DNA of 64,000 nt from Taeniopygia guttata (taxonomy: Eukaryota > Chordata > Aves > Passeriformes > Estrildidae): assembly GCF_048771995.1 (NCBI RefSeq), contig NC_133033.1:5580501-5644500 (forward strand). Direction: 5' to 3'. This document shows, piece by piece, positions 34,000 to 64,000 of the stretch. A program made the position numbers and the translations under genes. Under the pieces are notes generated by a model. That model did no database searches. It was given only the letters and a program-made list of their open reading frames with translations, and was not told the DNA's origin. Numbering within the stretch: the first letter of the stretch is position 1; every line of letters starts with the position of its first letter.

Positions 34000-35502
34000 T
34001 CAAAGCTTGAAGGAAACCAGAATTTTACCAGAGTGGTGTTGTACCAGCAGCTCCTGCTCAGGCTCAGCACATTCTTCCTCAGGGCAGAGGTGAGGACCTG
34101 CAGGACAAGTTACCACTTGTGAAGTCACAACCTGACAATCTTTTTATCTAAAAGATTTAACCAGCCCTCATGACCTTTGCTTTCCCAGCTCCTGCCTTCC
34201 CATGGCAACGGAGAAAATAAAAAATACAAAATATTCACAAATTACAGGACCTAATAACTTGTACCAAAGAGGAAACATATTAGTCAGAGCTGATCTGTAC
34301 ATTTAGTCATTAGAGCCAACAACTTCAGCACTTGCTTTTCCAACTGTAGCTCAAACTGTTAGTTTTTAAAAATACATGTATTGCATAAATACATAATCTA
34401 GTTACCTCTTAATTGTGGAGAGATTCTGAATTCGTTGTCTTCATTGTGAATAAATCCATACATTTCACTTGCAGTTTCTGGCTTTTCATGCTGTAGGAAA
34501 CACTCAGACACCATCTCACAAGACATTAAAGTCACTGCACCATGTCTCTCAATATCATTAAAATAAGGAATCATCTCTGCTTAAAAATGCAAAGAAAAAT
34601 TTTCCAGCTTCATTATTTTCTCCTCTGGAGAAAGGATTTGGGGATCTTTTTTAAAAAGGACAAAATGAAAACCAGCTTTGGACTGAAAGAACAAGAATTT
34701 CCTTTACCTTTTAAAAACCCAAATGCACAAATACTGATTCTCCCATTACTTTGCCTCACTTCTTTGCAGCTAAAACATCTCTTTAGCAAAACCAGTAACT
34801 GAAGGGTGCAGCCAGTCTATAAAGTTCAGATGGAGTGAAAAAAATAGTTTTGAAACTTTGCAAATAAGTTCCTCTGAGCCAATTTTCCCACAGCTGAATC
34901 TTTGCCTTGTTTGTTCTCGTTTCCCACAGGTAGTTATGGCATTGGCAATTTGAAATAACTTGCTGATATTCACCATGTTGTTTTATTTCCTCTCCTATAA
35001 TTGAGTTGTGTTGGTCTGACATTTTGATTCAGCACTATAAAAGAAGCAGATCCAATTTACTGAAATTTCTGTGGTTGATTCAAAAATACTGATTCAATTT
35101 TTCAGTACATTCATTAAGGGAAACATACTAAACCTTACATTTGTTTGCAGAAACAAAGTAGTCATTCATCAGGAACAAGAGGAACATCTCACTCTCCCTG
35201 GACTAAGTCACAACTTTGGGCAGGAATGCATCTGACCTGAAGCTTGGTTTCCACAAGGGTTTTCTGTTTTGGAGTTCAGTCATATAAAAGCCATTGCAGA
35301 GCCACTTTAGTACTCTCTTGACCCTGCATCAACACCTAAAAGGTTTCCATGTGTGACAGAAGAGGGAGAACAGAGGCAGTAATAATGGCAAAGGACCAGG
35401 TCAATGCAAGGTGTTACCTGTGAAATCCAGATTATCATAATAAGCATGAGAACTGACAACATAAAATGTTCATAAGCCTGCTGCTCACTCTCCTGTGTAA
35501 TT
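34000..35502 (-). other. Speculative three-exon chain, possible unannotated gene 3' end
   Basis: Three minus-strand segments have consensus splice sites and compatible phases. 35502-35418 (acceptor tttgtccccag, donor CACAG|GTAACA) encodes a hydrophobic stretch HFMLSVLMLIMIIWISQ. 34490-34406 (acceptor tttcctacag, donor AAGAG|GTAACT) encodes HEKPETASEMYGFIHNEDNE and 8 more residues. 34097-34000 (acceptor tgtcctgcag) encodes an acidic tail ending VSFKL and a stop. AATAAA on the minus strand at 33776-33771 could end it. This would be a membrane-anchored protein with a short cytoplasmic tail, but I recognise no homologue, no upstream exons were found, and short frames like these arise by chance. 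Confidence 0.2.
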
Positions 35503-38500
35503 CTGGGGACAAACCCTGGCTCTTGCATTGCCCACCCTTTTGGAACAGATCCAGATTTTGCCTGGACTAGGGCTCAGGAGGCTCAAGATGCTACTCCATC
35601 ATGCTCCTCTGCAGAAGTTAATCCACAGCCAACCAAAGCCTAAACAACCCATTTCTCCTCAAAACCTCTAGGTCACACTGTGTGGCCCCGCTGGCAAAAT
35701 GTTCAGCACTGCTGATGGAGGAAAGAAAATAATCATGGTCCTTAATACCCTCTTGCCACCAGCTTCATTTTAAACTCGGGGAAAGGGAAGCTGTGGTTCT
35801 TTAAGATACTCTTCAGCTTTAGTATCCTGAAACATCAGATGCAAAATAGGTGCTTGTATGCATCTCTTTGAACTTACACTATTTCCATTAATCATTTTCA
35901 CCACTCTGTTTTGCTGCTGCCATCAAAATGTACTCTCAGTATATAAAGCAAGGCTCTTCAACAGTTTTTCTAAAGGATCTGGGTTGGAAAAAGCATAGGA
36001 GTAATGGATGGGACTAAAAAGATGCTTTCAATTTGCTGGTTTATAATACATGTGAAATCTAAGTTTCAGTATATTGGTCACAGATTTAGGGATTTCAGAG
36101 ATGCCTGGGTAGGTTCTTCCCATACAAAGGTATCTTATACACACTCTACACACATACCTGAATCACTTATCTCTATGTGTTTACCACACTCAGGAATTAC
36201 AGAATGACAGGAAAGGGATGCTAACTGAAATAATCCTGCTGAGCACTATAAACCCACACCTGTTCCAAAGACCAAGAAATAAATGGTGTTGGGAACTTGG
36301 AGAGATCCTGATGGTGGTTGTTCAGATGAGGTTTTCAACTGTTTCAATTTTTTAATTCCTCACTTCACCTAAAAAGACAGGATTCCTGTGAGCTTCAGGC
36401 TAACAGAACAGAACTTTAAGGCTTCTCATTTTTATTCCTAGGAAGTAGCTGAATCTTTATGATTTCCTGCCTCAATTTTTCCAAAACTTGAAGGATGTAA
36501 CAGTTGTGAGGATCTCTAGCATTTTTCATTCAGTAAAACTGTGACTTTTCTATGGTCTTTCTTCCATAATTAACAAATTGTTAAGGATAAAGCCTTCAGA
36601 AATTATACTTAAAAGTGATTAATTATGAAAATCATTATGTACTTGCCTGATTGTGTAGCAGCATCAATTAGTTATTTTCTACTTAGACTCAAAGTCAGAT
36701 AAAGTAATGCAAGTGAACAGGCAGTTACTAATATTGCAGTATCTAGAGAATGGTAGGGATGACAAGAGTAGATCACTTCGCTGCCACTGCTGCCAGTTTG
36801 ACTCCAAAGGAAGAAGCAGCCAGGCCCAAAACTGCCAGTGGGGACCAGCCAGCCTGGCCCCACTGAAATCCATCAGGGGCTGCTGCTCATGCTGCTCTGC
36901 TGGTATCTGTGTGTGAACAGACACAAACACACTTTCTGTGTCCCACAGTCTGAGAGGCCTGTTTCACACAACTTTTATTTTGGTCCTATGATTAGAAAAA
37001 CTCATCAACTTTAAAAAACAATAAAAAATGCTCACAGCAACTCCTATGAGATATAGTAGCTTCTGTATGGCTGATGGCACAACAGCCCTGAATTTGCTTT
37101 ATGTGGTAATTTAAGCAATTTAAGCTTAAAACGTTCCCAGGGCAAAAATTAGGGCTATGTCTAACAAGTACATTAAGGCTTATTATGCCTATTAAGCACA
37201 GGGAGTCGTGCTTGTTGTGACTGCAGATTACATTTGAAAGCTGTTTTGGGCAGTGTGCTAATTCCCTAATCAAACCTGTGTGGGAGGTACTTTTTGGTGA
37301 CATTTAGAAACCCTCAATTACAAAATAACTAGCTAAAAGGGCAAAGGAATGGGTTTTCCTGAGCACAGTGACAGAAAACAAAAACACACATTGGACATAA
37401 CTAAAGAACTGGAACCACTCTTTTTACATTTTGTTTTTTGCTTTTAATTCTGTTACTTTGGTGTCTTAAGAGACTCAAAATGAATAAATAGTCCAGTATG
37501 CAAGGGGAAAATAACCTTGTTATTTGAGGAATCAAAGATTTTGAAATTGCTCAAGAGACAGAAATCAAAGATATTTTGATCTTGCAACACTCAACATATC
37601 AAGTACATCTTGTTACTTTTAAGTATCTTTAGAATTTAAAAATTAAAGAAGTGCTGACTCAAATTTGTATGAAGTTAAAACAACTTAAATCTTTCTTTTT
37701 TATCTTCCATAAATCTTTTATTGGTGGTTTAAAATGAAGCATATGCTTCCAGAATGTTTATCTGATGGCTGGCATCCTCCGAGGAAACCAGATGGCAAAA
37801 CTCATAAATCCTTCCCCTTCTGCTCTTTGACAGTCCCAGTCAAGAAAGTTATGAGGCCAGAAGATCAGGTTTATGACCTGTTGTTATAAAAACATTTTCT
37901 TTATGCATCCAATGTGGTTTCAATTTTCTCCCAGTCCATAGTGGCAAATAGCAGTTTAATGAGATATTATATACAGACAGCTATTGGAAGAACACACATC
38001 ACATTCTCTACTTCAGTGGGAGGCACTGGTGTATTGTTTCACACAAGAGCAGGTGAGATCAGAAGCACTTTGGGGTTTTGATGCACAGTACCAGACAGCT
38101 ACAGAGTTTAAATTTCAAGCACTATCACACAAAAAGATGTCACTCCCAAACAGTAGACAAGCATTTTGTCTTAACAAGTTGAAGTATAACTGCAGACAAA
38201 ATTGACATGGTAGGTAAATATTTAGGCCTCATCTGCAAATGCAAGTTATAATCTGTCTACTGCCTTAATATCAATAGCATGGTTAAACAGTTTTGAAATT
38301 CTTTTGATCACTCACCTTACAGAAGCCTCACAAGATGAAAAGAAATCATTATCATTAATGTTCATGATTTCAAGACTGAAAGCTTGAACAAACTGACAAC
38401 TTAAATATGACAGTTTAGATTGTGTTGGTTGTTCCTAAGACTTCTGGGGAAATAAAATGTTCAAGTAGAGCTCTTTGATTACCTGAAGGAACTTTAACAC

Positions 38501-38799
38501 TTCACAAATTAGTGCTCCAAACTGAAATACTACTGGAAAATTTTAGTTTCCTTCCCAAGAAATATTCCAACATGTTTTGATGAAGAATCTGCAAAACAAT
38601 TGTGGATGTTTATTTCAATTCATTTCCGTGTATACTAATGCCAGTTAAAACAGCTGTTAAAATCTTAACTTCCCTACAAAAATTTATTCTTTATTAACTT
38701 CACCTTTTGTCAGAAAATTCTCCCATCAAAATAATTTCAAGATTCACAAGAATCTTCAGAGGAAACAAAGGTGAGGGGAAATGATAAATTAAGAAAAAT

Positions 38800-39499
38800 A
38801 CAACATAAATGCCAGATTTTATTGAGGTACTACATTCACATTGGTTTGTGCACTGAACAGTCACATTTGGCTAAAGACAACCATGTTCATGACATGAAGA
38901 CGCTACACTGAGATGGCACATGAGGAAAGCTTAAAATAAAGCTTGGTCAACATGGTGTGCCAAATTCTGCTCTGCTTGACAACTGTGTTATCTCACTGGA
39001 ATTGCACAGGGTAGAGGCAACTTGCATGAAAATGACTGAACAGCAGTAATTGACATGTGCAAATCAAATTACACAATTTCTTAGTATAGCAACCACACAG
39101 AAACACAGCCTGGCACAGCTTCAGATTGGCCTCTGGTTATCAACAGTGGTTGTAAGAGACAGGAAACACCTCTGGAAGAGTGAGGCGGGTTCTCGTGGCT
39201 TATGGTCACAGTCCATCTTTGTGGCTTAGGAAGTGTCTTGAAGTTACTTGGCTCTGTCAACAGCTTGTTTTGGTGGAGGTTTTGTTAGGGATGCAGCTCT
39301 GTATCTGCAAAATACGGTAACAGTTACAAGTTAGACTGAACAGAGGAAGAATTTTTTCCTACAAAAAGATCCAGAACAAACCACACAGCTCAATCCATTT
39401 CACTGGCACAGATATTTCTTTCCAAGTAACTCACTATATTCCTAACCTTTATCAGGTGAAAACAGCACCCATAAAGGGCATTACTAGAGCTATGGAACA
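38800..39499 (-). other. SHISAL2A: SHISAL2A 3'UTR
   Basis: About 700 bases from the TAG at 39502-39500 to the AATAAA at 38823-38818 on the minus strand. It includes a second strong acceptor-like site (ttttgcag, AG at 39306-39305) and two short segments that faintly resemble the lost C-terminus of mammalian SHISAL2A (see findings). The extent rests on the poly(A) signal only. Confidence 0.55.
38818..38823 (-). terminator. SHISAL2A: SHISAL2A polyadenylation signal
   Basis: AATAAA on the minus strand (TTTATT on the plus strand), about 680 bases downstream of the predicted stop, followed by a TG/T-rich stretch (tgttgtatttttc). It is a canonical hexamer in the expected place downstream of the predicted stop. 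Confidence 0.6.
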
Positions 39500-57593
<18,094 letters not shown>

Positions 57594-57930
57594 GGCGCGG
57601 CCCGCCCGCTGCCCGCCCGGCGCCTCGGCTCGGTGGCACCCGGGCGGGAGGAGAGGGGAGGCGAGGCGAGAAGAAGGGAGGTGAGGGGAAGGGAGGAGAG
57701 GCGGCTGTGGCGGGCGGAGCCGGGCGGGCAGGGGGCTGCGCTGGCAGCAGGGACCGCCGCGCCCACTGGCCCCGGGGCCGCCACAGGGCGGGGAGCGGCG
57801 GGAGCCGCCCGCGCCCTCAGGGCGGGCAGGAGGGCGCCCTGAGGGGCCGGCCCGCCCCGGGCTGCGATCTCAGAGGCTGGGGTACGGCTGTCCCTCAGCG
57901 CTGGGTCCGGTGTGCAGGAAAGCTTTCGGG

Positions 57931-60900
57931 GGTCCGTCCTTCCTCATAACCTCGGTGTGGTCTCAGGCAAAACAGGGAGAGCATGGGGAGGGATCGCACT
58001 TCTGTGGGACTCAGGCCCCCTTGGCTTAATGAGGGGGGAAAGCTCCCGCTCAAAAGCAGGCTCAACGCTTAAAGATGCAGTGCACAAAGTGAGAGGATGA
58101 ATGACAGTGATGTGGCTGGTGCAAAGACTCCGGAAAAGGGGAGATCAGGAGAAATCAATGAATATTGAATATCAACAAAGAAAAAGGCTAGATGATGATG
58201 GGATTTTGTGAGTTGTAACTTCGTCACTTGAGTTGTTCCGATGAAATCAGATAGAATCAGATCAATTGATTTTATGATAAAATTGAGGATTGACTTATTT
58301 GAAATGTATGCAGGAAAATTACCTACCAAAGACCACAAGGCAGCCTTTTCACCTCAGTTATGTCAATAGTGTCTTGTGTTATTTTGAGATTAAGAGACCA
58401 ATCTCCTGGTCATTTGAGTCACAAAGACATGGGGAATGTTCTTCTGTGATTGAGGTAAATCTCTGATGAGGGAAGGATGGCTGAATCTCAGCTCAAAAGC
58501 CATCAGTTGGTTGCCCAGATGATGTGTATGAATCAGTCAGTTAAACAACATGTGGTGTGGTTGAAACTAAGAAGTGCAGGGGTAAATGTCATGGTTTTGG
58601 AGACTGATTCAAGACTTTGTGAAGTTGCCAATCTAGTATTCACAAGAGTAGACCTAAGTAAGTCTTACAACTTTCTGGGATGGAGAAATGTCCAATTCCA
58701 GTCTTATTGTATTAATCTCTTGAAATGTCTTTATGTACCTTGTTCAGTTGCTAATAACTGTTTTATTCCAAAATGTGAATTGCCATCCTTATGTTTCTTT
58801 CTGATTCTCTTTATCTGTCTGGGATTGTTTTGTTTTTTTTCTTTGTCTTATCCTTTCTTGATCTGTTTTCACCGAGGTTCTGATCATACCAGAATTCAAC
58901 AACTAGGGCAGAGAGTCATGAACCCTGGAGTCATTCAGTTCATGTTTTCAAGTGAGCATTCCCAAATCAAGTGGCCAAGGGACTTAGGAATATAGAACAT
59001 TCTTAGTTATTTTTATATTCCACTCTGCTGTTTTACTTTTGGAGATTTTTCTCCCAATAGTCAGAACTCAGATAACTATTTTCCTCTCAGAAATATTATT
59101 GAGGAACAAATAAAATTACCCATCACAGTTCCATGCTCAGTCTTACACAAAATTGGACTCATACTTAATGAGTATAAGATAGACCTGTGTCAGAGTTGGA
59201 GTAAAGGTGGATCCTTTGTCCAAACGTAAAGAAATTTCATTTCAAAGAAAGCTGAAATGTTTTGGGGTGGCAACATTTTTTTTCGTTTGTTTGTTCCATC
59301 AGTATACTCATTTATATCATGAGTACAATTCGTACTTGCCATGACTACTGGGTGATAATAATTAGCATGCTTTCTTGTTGCAATTATTTGGAAAGGTTTA
59401 TATGAAACATTTGAAATTATGTTTGACTTATCTACCTCAGTGACTGAATTAACTATGTAATTGCTGGCAGATTGAAATAAAAACCCATTCTCTTTTGATG
59501 AGACACTCAGAAACAGGATTTGAAATGGGAATGGGAGGCTCTTCACTGACCAGTGGAACATGTGTATCATCTTTTATGTCAGAAGAAAACATATTTTTGT
59601 CATCCAGTTAGAAAACACAGACCTCTTCCAGTGTGAGTTGTTTAGACCTCATAAAATATGTTTCCTTCTCTCTTTACTCTTACCAAAATCAATTTAAGTT
59701 ACTACACAGATGACAAGTTTTCTCTGTTGAGTGAGGAGTGTATTTCAACCTAAGAATGTCATCCAGCTTTCAGAGAAACACAGATCCAAGACCTTTGTAG
59801 GACACTTGGAAATAAGAGACAACATATCCAGGTATTCAGGAGCAGCTTTCAGAATTGTATCCAAAACAGGATATTTCTATTCTCTTAGTGCTGAACTATC
59901 ATCCTTGTGAATATGAGTCCCTTGTGCAGTGAAGCTCTAGCTTTAATTCTGGTAAAATGTGCAGACTTTCTTGGGTGCTTGCAACCCAGACTCTTCTGCA
60001 AATCTTTAACTGATTTACAGTTACTCACATTGGTTTCCAAGAGACTGCTATGGCTGTACTTAAAGCCTGTCTTCAAAATACTTGGGGCCATGGAACTGCA
60101 GCTTTCTCTTTCTTATAATTGCTTTCAAGCCTTCCAGATAAATTTATAAATGGAAAAATATGTACATTGTCTATGCAATAATTAGAACAGCATTTTTGTA
60201 ATCAATAAAAACAATTGTGATCTTCATCTAAACTAAAATTATTGTGAAAAGTGAATAGCTTCTTATTTACTTATCCTGACTCCACAAGATAATGGCCAGC
60301 AGAACAGGGCTGGTTTAATTTTCCAGCAAATTACAGGAGTTTTTCTGGCTTATACAGTTTAGAGCAAAGGAGGCTTGAGAGAGAAGCTAAAACTTACTGA
60401 TTTAGCTATTCCATTTAGAGACAACTCAAAGTGAATTATGCTTGTGCATTGACCACTACTTAAAAGCTAAAAATAAACATTCATATTAATTCTTGGTAAT
60501 AGAATGTGGGACACATTTCTACCAGCCAACCTTCCACAGAAAGTTAATTATACACTATGATATATGTGTCTAGATCAGCATCAATCCTCAAACCTACATG
60601 CAAGGTTTTCATTAAGAGCATAACCTAGTTATTAATTGGCAAAGAGCTGCATAAATTACTTTCAAAACTAATCTGGTGGCAAATTATGCAATTAAACAAA
60701 ATTGTCATGCCAAGATGGTGTAACAAGCTCTGATTAGGAGTAAAAAGTTAAACTGACATCACAGTTAGTGTAGATAACATATTTTATCATGTTACATGAG
60801 CAGCAGGCACTTCAGGAAGGCAGATGACAGCACAAGGCTCAAAACAGAAAGGGGCACAGAAGTTTTAAGTTGTGTGTACTTGCAGCACAGTGAGATGCTG

Positions 60901-63900
60901 TCATTTAGAGGACTAAAAAAGAACTGTGTGTATTAGTGAGGGACTGAAATCTATCAAGAGGATATGATACATCTTGGGTTCTGCTCTCAATTCAACCACC
61001 TGTAAGCAAGTTACTTTCCCAATTGTAATTCTGTAGATTTGTGATAGTGATGGAGTTGTCTGACACTTGTATGCAGAAGTGTTTGCATTTTGAGATCCTC
61101 TCTGTGCAAGTGAACACATATATAAAGTATTATTATGAGTTTTTCATGTCACTCTAGAGCCTACCAATCTTCCTAGTCATTTTAACTGTACTTCACACAC
61201 ATTATCTTCTAATTGATTCCCCCAGTCAATATAGGGTATAGATTTTAACTTTCAACTGTCTCTGCTTCACAGAGAAAAAAAATATGAAGAAGGAGAAAGC
61301 AATTTTGAGCCTCAGGAAGTTGATGCTCAAAGAAGGTTTCAATCAAATTTTTAAGAGGGAAAATCAGTGAAACAGAGAAGTAGGAAGTATTGATACTGGT
61401 AATTCTGCAGTGAGGATGGAGCTCTGATAAGTAATTTGTGTTTGTGTAATGGCCTCATTCTCTACAGTGTTTGTGTGCTTTTATTGGTGAATATTTCAGA
61501 ATAATGACTCAGTGAAGCAAATCTTACCTTTTTGCACTTACTCTCCTATCTAGAAGCAGAACAGTCAGATTAAATAGTTTTCAAAAATGAACCTAACCAA
61601 ATAGTCTTGACTGCAGTTTGTCTTTGTGGACTGGTTTTCATTTCTTTTTCCTTTTCAGAAAGGAAAATAATTTTTACTTATCTGAGTAGAAAGCACAAAA
61701 CTGGCATGCTCCTTACTTACCAAAAAAAAAAGTCAATCTGACACTGCCTCAAGCATTTAACTTTGCTTTCATTTATCCTGCTTGTAAAAGATAATTATTT
61801 ATAATTTTAGAGACACAAATACATGTTGCAATGCATTTTCTACTCTAATAGAAGGATGCAAATTTTAAAGGGATCTAACAAATATGTAAAGGATGATTAT
61901 GGAGACAGTTCTGAAACAAAGTTACTCAATTACAAGACAATTAGAAATTAGAAATGATGGGCCTGTTATTTCAGAGTATTTAAGCAAGGTCTCCATCAGA
62001 GGTAGCCCTTGTAAAACGTGTAAGTTTCTTGATCTTTTCAGCATTTATTCTACACTAAGCAACAAATCATAAAATTATAGATTCACAGGCTTACATGAAT
62101 TGCCACTTTCTATCACACTTTGAATTTACTTTGTCTAAAATTGAAGATTAAAGAGAAATACCTAAGTAAACAAGTTTGAAATGCTGACTTCTACACATCA
62201 GTGAATAAATAATACAATAAAATATCTTCCCACCATTTCCATGGTAAACTCAAACTGAAGCTTTTAATTTTCTATATTTTGTTCAAACTCTTAGGCCAAT
62301 AATTTAGATTTAGTCTTAGTAAGGATATTTTCAAATACCTAAAGTTGTTTTGTTATAAATTGATATACATTCTTTTGCATATTTTTGTGGGCCTTAGCTC
62401 AGAATCCTTTCTGTCACTTAGTCATCACAGAGAACTTTCATTCTAATTTATAATTCAAAGAGATACAGATACCAATAGCAGCCATAATTCTTCCTCTTTA
62501 ACCCTCCCACACAAATGTCTTTATATTTTGTGTAGGGGGGTAACATTATCTATTGTTAAAATTCTGCATCAGGAGAGAAACTTCCTACAGGAGCCTATTT
62601 ACATTTGCTTCTTATTTTAAAAAGCTTTATTGTTGGGACTGAAGTTTTCCATCCTGTGTGAAAGAAGGTGTTAAGGCCAAAGAGTTGGGCTCTGACCCAT
62701 TTGGGTTAAGAAATTGGAACTGATATAACAAATGTAAGAATTGAAGGCTGGGATTTGGCAGTTAAAGGGAACAGGGATAGGGTGAAGAAACAGGAGTAGG
62801 AAAGAGGCAAATTGAAAGGACAAGGCAAAGATGACCAGTCTTTGGAGTAACAGGAACTCTGTGCCCTACCTATGAAGCTTGGCACAGAACATCAGTTGTC
62901 TGTTTGTTTCCTTTTTTATCAACAAGCATGTTTAAATCCTCTGGAAAAATGTCTGCTTCATTTAATTCTCTTTCACACATATGATGACAAACAGTGACTT
63001 TCTTATTTCATTAATTTGCATGGCAAAACTCTGTATGGTGGTTTGAAATATTTCAGATGACTCATGTCATTGCCAACATGAAATTCTGCTCTTGTTTTCT
63101 CTATTTGCTTTCAAACAGAAGAAATTACATGTACAAAATTACATTAAAAGAATATTGTGTTACTCAGAATTTAGAAATGCCAGACTTAGAGCTAATAACC
63201 ACACAACTTTTGGAGAAATTTCAGCTCATTTCACAATGAGTTTTTAATGAGTTTATTTTCTTGCTCTTCTCTAATGCATGGTCAAAAAGTTGTTTTTGAA
63301 TGTTAACCATACCTAGTGGGAATACAGAATTACTTCAGCCATGGTTTTTGGTAATACTTATGATCATCTCACAGATAGTGATTCATTTTTCCAGTGCTCT
63401 GTGATGTGAGGGTGCTTTACTCCTGAAATTGTTACATTGCTCACAAGCCTTTCTTAGCAATTGTTTTCTTGACAGATATTCAATTTTATTTTCTAGCTTC
63501 CAAAGCTCAGTTTTATTCCTCATTTCTGATGCTGAAGGTGAGTTTGTTTTCCATCTCTGAAAACAAGACTTGGGGATGCTGTAAAGAGAACCATTTTCCA
63601 TAGCACTCCTGTCTTTGGCTGAAATTAGAAAGCCTTATTCAGTTTCAAAGCCCTTTTTACTTCTGCAGTGGATACAAGCAGCAGTTGTCCAACATAAGCA
63701 GATGATCCAAAGGAAAAATAAAAAGTATATTCTTATTATGAACACCTAACATAGCTTATCATCTGGTAAGATGGCTCTGAACATTAAAAGGATATAGACT
63801 ACTAATAATAAGGAGGTTTAATGGTTTTTATATCTTTGAGGTAGCTACAGGTCTTTCAACTTAACTACATTTACACAATAGTTATTAAAATGCAACTGTT

Positions 63901-64000
63901 ATCTGTTAATCTTAGTATCCTTCATTATCAGAGCACCTGATTACCACACAACCTGTAACTAATGGAATTGCTCTGAGTGACAGACTAGACCTTCTGAAGC
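57931..64000. other. Upstream flank of SHISAL2A
   Basis: 6 kb of AT-rich DNA. GPX7, the expected next gene by vertebrate synteny, is not visible: no minus-strand exon with its WKYLV or WDPTVSVEE motifs was seen. Contents I can name are a MIR remnant near 60960-61137 and an unexplained 172-codon plus-strand open frame at 58477-58995. Confidence 0.65.
60960..61137 (+). mobile_element. MIR-type SINE remnant
   Basis: Order of matches to the MIR/tRNA-core pattern: TTGGGTTCTGCTCTCAATTC, then AGCAAGTTACTTTCCCAA, then GTAATTCTGTAGATTTGTGA, then a TTTGCATTTTGAGATCCTC-like segment and ATATATAAAGTATTATTATG at the tail. Diverged but colinear over about 170 bases. Confidence 0.62.

Larger units (their letters stand above)
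12130..38800. other. COA7-SHISAL2A convergent intergenic interval
   Basis: About 26.7 kb of mostly AT-rich DNA with no recognised gene. Identified contents are a (CA)30 microsatellite at 18654-18713, a MIR-type SINE near 24890-25036 and a speculative minus-strand exon chain at 34000-35502. Scattered open frames of 60-100 codons (for example 17077-17382, 24226-24480, 27602-27958) show no domain I know. Locally GC-richer patches occur near 17140-17300, 19020-19480 and 36770-36900. Confidence 0.7.

Noticed and set aside
57931-64000. Search for GPX7, the expected syntenic neighbour
   Set aside because: No segment resembling its thioredoxin-fold exons was seen on either strand; it probably lies beyond the right edge.

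Overview
This is vertebrate nuclear DNA, almost certainly from a bird. The clues are CR1 retrotransposon tails and bodies, old MIR-type SINE remnants, sharp CpG-island promoters in AT-rich flanks, and three recognisable host genes in the order ZYG11B (-), COA7 (+), SHISAL2A (-). That is the inverted image of the human 1p32.3 order SHISAL2A-COA7-ZYG11B (order from memory). No prokaryotic features, viral elements, tRNAs or rRNAs were seen.

Layout. 1-7216: 5' end of ZYG11B on the minus strand. Exon 2, which carries the CUL2/Elongin BC-box, is at 1495-1660, and a start-codon-only coding exon 1 lies in a CpG island at 7214-7216. The rest of the gene runs off the left edge. 7217-10399: a 3.2-kb head-to-head spacer with a CR1 tail (about 9396-9549) and a GC-box minisatellite (10101-10284) just ahead of COA7. 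10400-11977: complete three-exon COA7 (231 aa), with poly(A) signals near 12.1 kb. 12.13-38.8 kb: a gene-poor AT-rich interval with a (CA)30 microsatellite, a MIR and a speculative three-exon chain at 34.0-35.5 kb. 38.8-57.6 kb: SHISAL2A on the minus strand, three coding exons (57412-57593, 49628-49767, 39500-39609), giving a predicted 143-aa single-pass membrane protein. Its second intron holds an 80-bp perfect inverted repeat and a CR1-within-CR1 nest. Its first intron holds an ancient CR1 body of about 1 kb. 57.6-64 kb: SHISAL2A promoter and upstream flank, with one MIR.

The genes do not form a pathway. ZYG11B is a ubiquitin-ligase substrate receptor for N-terminal glycine degrons, COA7 is a mitochondrial intermembrane-space factor for cytochrome oxidase assembly, and SHISAL2A is a poorly characterised shisa-like membrane protein. 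ZYG11B and COA7 diverge from separate CpG islands about 3 kb apart. COA7 and SHISAL2A converge across 27 kb.

I found no clear new biological system. The most useful leads are the long perfect inverted repeat inside SHISAL2A intron 2, the GC-box minisatellite at the COA7 promoter, the start-codon-at-splice-junction layout of ZYG11B, the short SHISAL2A tail with possible C-terminal relics in its 3'UTR, and the unexplained phase-consistent exon chain at 34-35.5 kb. Exon boundaries, repeat boundaries and homologies were judged by eye from remembered family sequences. No search or alignment was run.
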